Below are positions 18,953 to 19,209 of a stretch of 19,209 nucleotides of DNA, one piece after another (position 1 is the first letter of the stretch; each line of letters begins with the position of its first letter). The notes below the pieces were generated by a model. It searched no databases. It was not told the origin of the DNA and saw nothing but the letters and a program-made list of their open reading frames with translations. Source of the stretch: Chlamydomonas sphaeroides (Eukaryota > Chlorophyta > Chlorophyceae > Chlamydomonadales > Chlamydomonadaceae); NCBI GenBank assembly GCA_001662425.1, contig BDDC01001459.1:1169-20377 (forward strand), given 5' to 3'. The translations under genes were made by a program, and so were the position numbers.

Positions 18953-18972
18953 CCTTAGGCTGTCGCCTAAGG
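18953..18972 (-). repeat. Perfect 8-bp stem hairpin across the retroelement stop codon
   Basis: CCTTAGGC and GCCTAAGG pair perfectly around a 4-nt loop (TGTC on +, GACA in element RNA). The TAG stop codon lies within one arm of the stem. Confidence 0.85.
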
Positions 18973-19209
18973 TGGGCGGCGGCGCTGTCCCTTGTTATAT
19001 TGCAGGTCGCGGCGCAGGGCCACTATGGCTAGGGCGGACGTAACTGCCAGCAGGCGGTGTTGGTCTCGGCAGCAGGAGTCGGCTTGCGTGGGTTCGCAGC
19101 CCAGGTCGCGCAGCAGCTTTGGCAGGTCCTTGCGTATGGTACCGGTGTGGCCGATGCTGATGGCCGCGTCCAGGGTGTATTTGACCTGCCAGCCCTCTGC
19201 GGTAAGCAG
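18967..19209 (-). CDS. Non-LTR retrotransposon ORF, C-terminal end of reverse transcriptase protein (partial)
   Basis: Reading the minus strand from the window edge gives 80 codons, then TAG at 18967-18969. The peptide has the pattern seen at the C-terminus of LINE-type reverse transcriptases: GWQVKYTLDAAISIG, G.IRKDLPKLLRDLGC, then a helix ending LALVALRRDL-like (VTSALAIVALRRDLQYN). In this family a '...GW.V...v.iG..G.....L..LL..LG......A....L...A..AL..I...R..L' tail follows the RT palm and thumb. No catalytic residues lie in the visible part; the RT core would be beyond 19209. The 5' end is cut by the window, so the start is unknown. Confidence 0.65.
   Translation of the reverse strand: MLTAEGWQVKYTLDAAISIGHTGTIRKDLPKLLRDLGCEPTQADSCCRDQHRLLAVTSALAIVALRRDLQYNKGQRRRPP

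Larger units (their letters stand above)
18801..19209 (-). mobile_element. 3' end of a LINE-type (non-LTR) retrotransposon
   Basis: In element sense (minus strand) the order is: RT C-terminus with stop at 18967; 3' UTR of about 145 nt starting inside a perfect hairpin (18953-18972); a second perfect hairpin (18827-18847); ACAC; and a (CTATTT)3 tail (about 18804-18822). ORF, short UTR, 3' stem-loop and a short tandem tail is the classic 3' architecture of LINEs whose RT recognises the RNA 3' end. The element extends out of the window. Target-site duplication cannot be seen because the 5' junction is missing. Confidence 0.6.

Overview
The window looks like nuclear DNA of a green alga close to Chlamydomonas (volvocine group). 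The DNA is GC-rich. One gene is cut by many short introns (89-423 nt) with GTGAGT/GTGCGT-type donors and (G)CAG acceptors. A TGTAA polyadenylation signal follows its stop codon. The protein carries proline-rich hinges, SRCR-like and Pmp-type repeats, as algal surface proteins often do. A short match to the algal telomere unit CCCTAAAA lies in the 3' flank. The species cannot be fixed from the sequence alone.

Layout. Positions 1-2040 hold no gene I can support, only degenerate GC-rich sequence and short repeats. Positions 2284-17252 (+ strand) hold one large gene that I assembled by hand as 22 coding exons. Every splice junction keeps the reading frame; the coding sequence is 11,481 nt and the protein 3,826 residues. 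Positions 17253 to about 17795 are the probable 3' UTR. Positions 17800-18650 are flank with two touching perfect palindromes and a coding-like minus-strand island. Positions 18801-19209 are the 3' end of a non-LTR (LINE-type) retrotransposon on the minus strand, running off the window: the C-terminus of its reverse-transcriptase ORF, a 3' UTR with two perfect hairpins, and a (CTATTT)3 tail.

The main gene encodes a mosaic cell-surface protein. In order it has: a signal peptide; two tandem beta-sandwich-like modules; a proline hinge made of three small exons; an SRCR-like domain; a seven-bladed RCC1-type propeller with a conserved cysteine pair in each blade; a polyproline stalk; about 39 Pmp-type GGA[I/L/V] rungs (a predicted beta-helix of about 1,250 residues) in one intronless 4,963-nt exon; an Ig-like sandwich; a cysteine-rich domain; about eight membrane helices with a conserved-looking core; and a low-complexity C-terminal tail. 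I read it as a surface receptor, adhesin or channel-like protein with a very large ectodomain. That function is inference; the domain order and exon structure are read from the sequence.

The exon structure is itself informative. Exons 2-7 are all phase 1-1, the five propeller exons 9-13 are all phase 2-2, and the 3' membrane part uses mixed phases. This pattern suggests assembly by exon shuffling and exon duplication.
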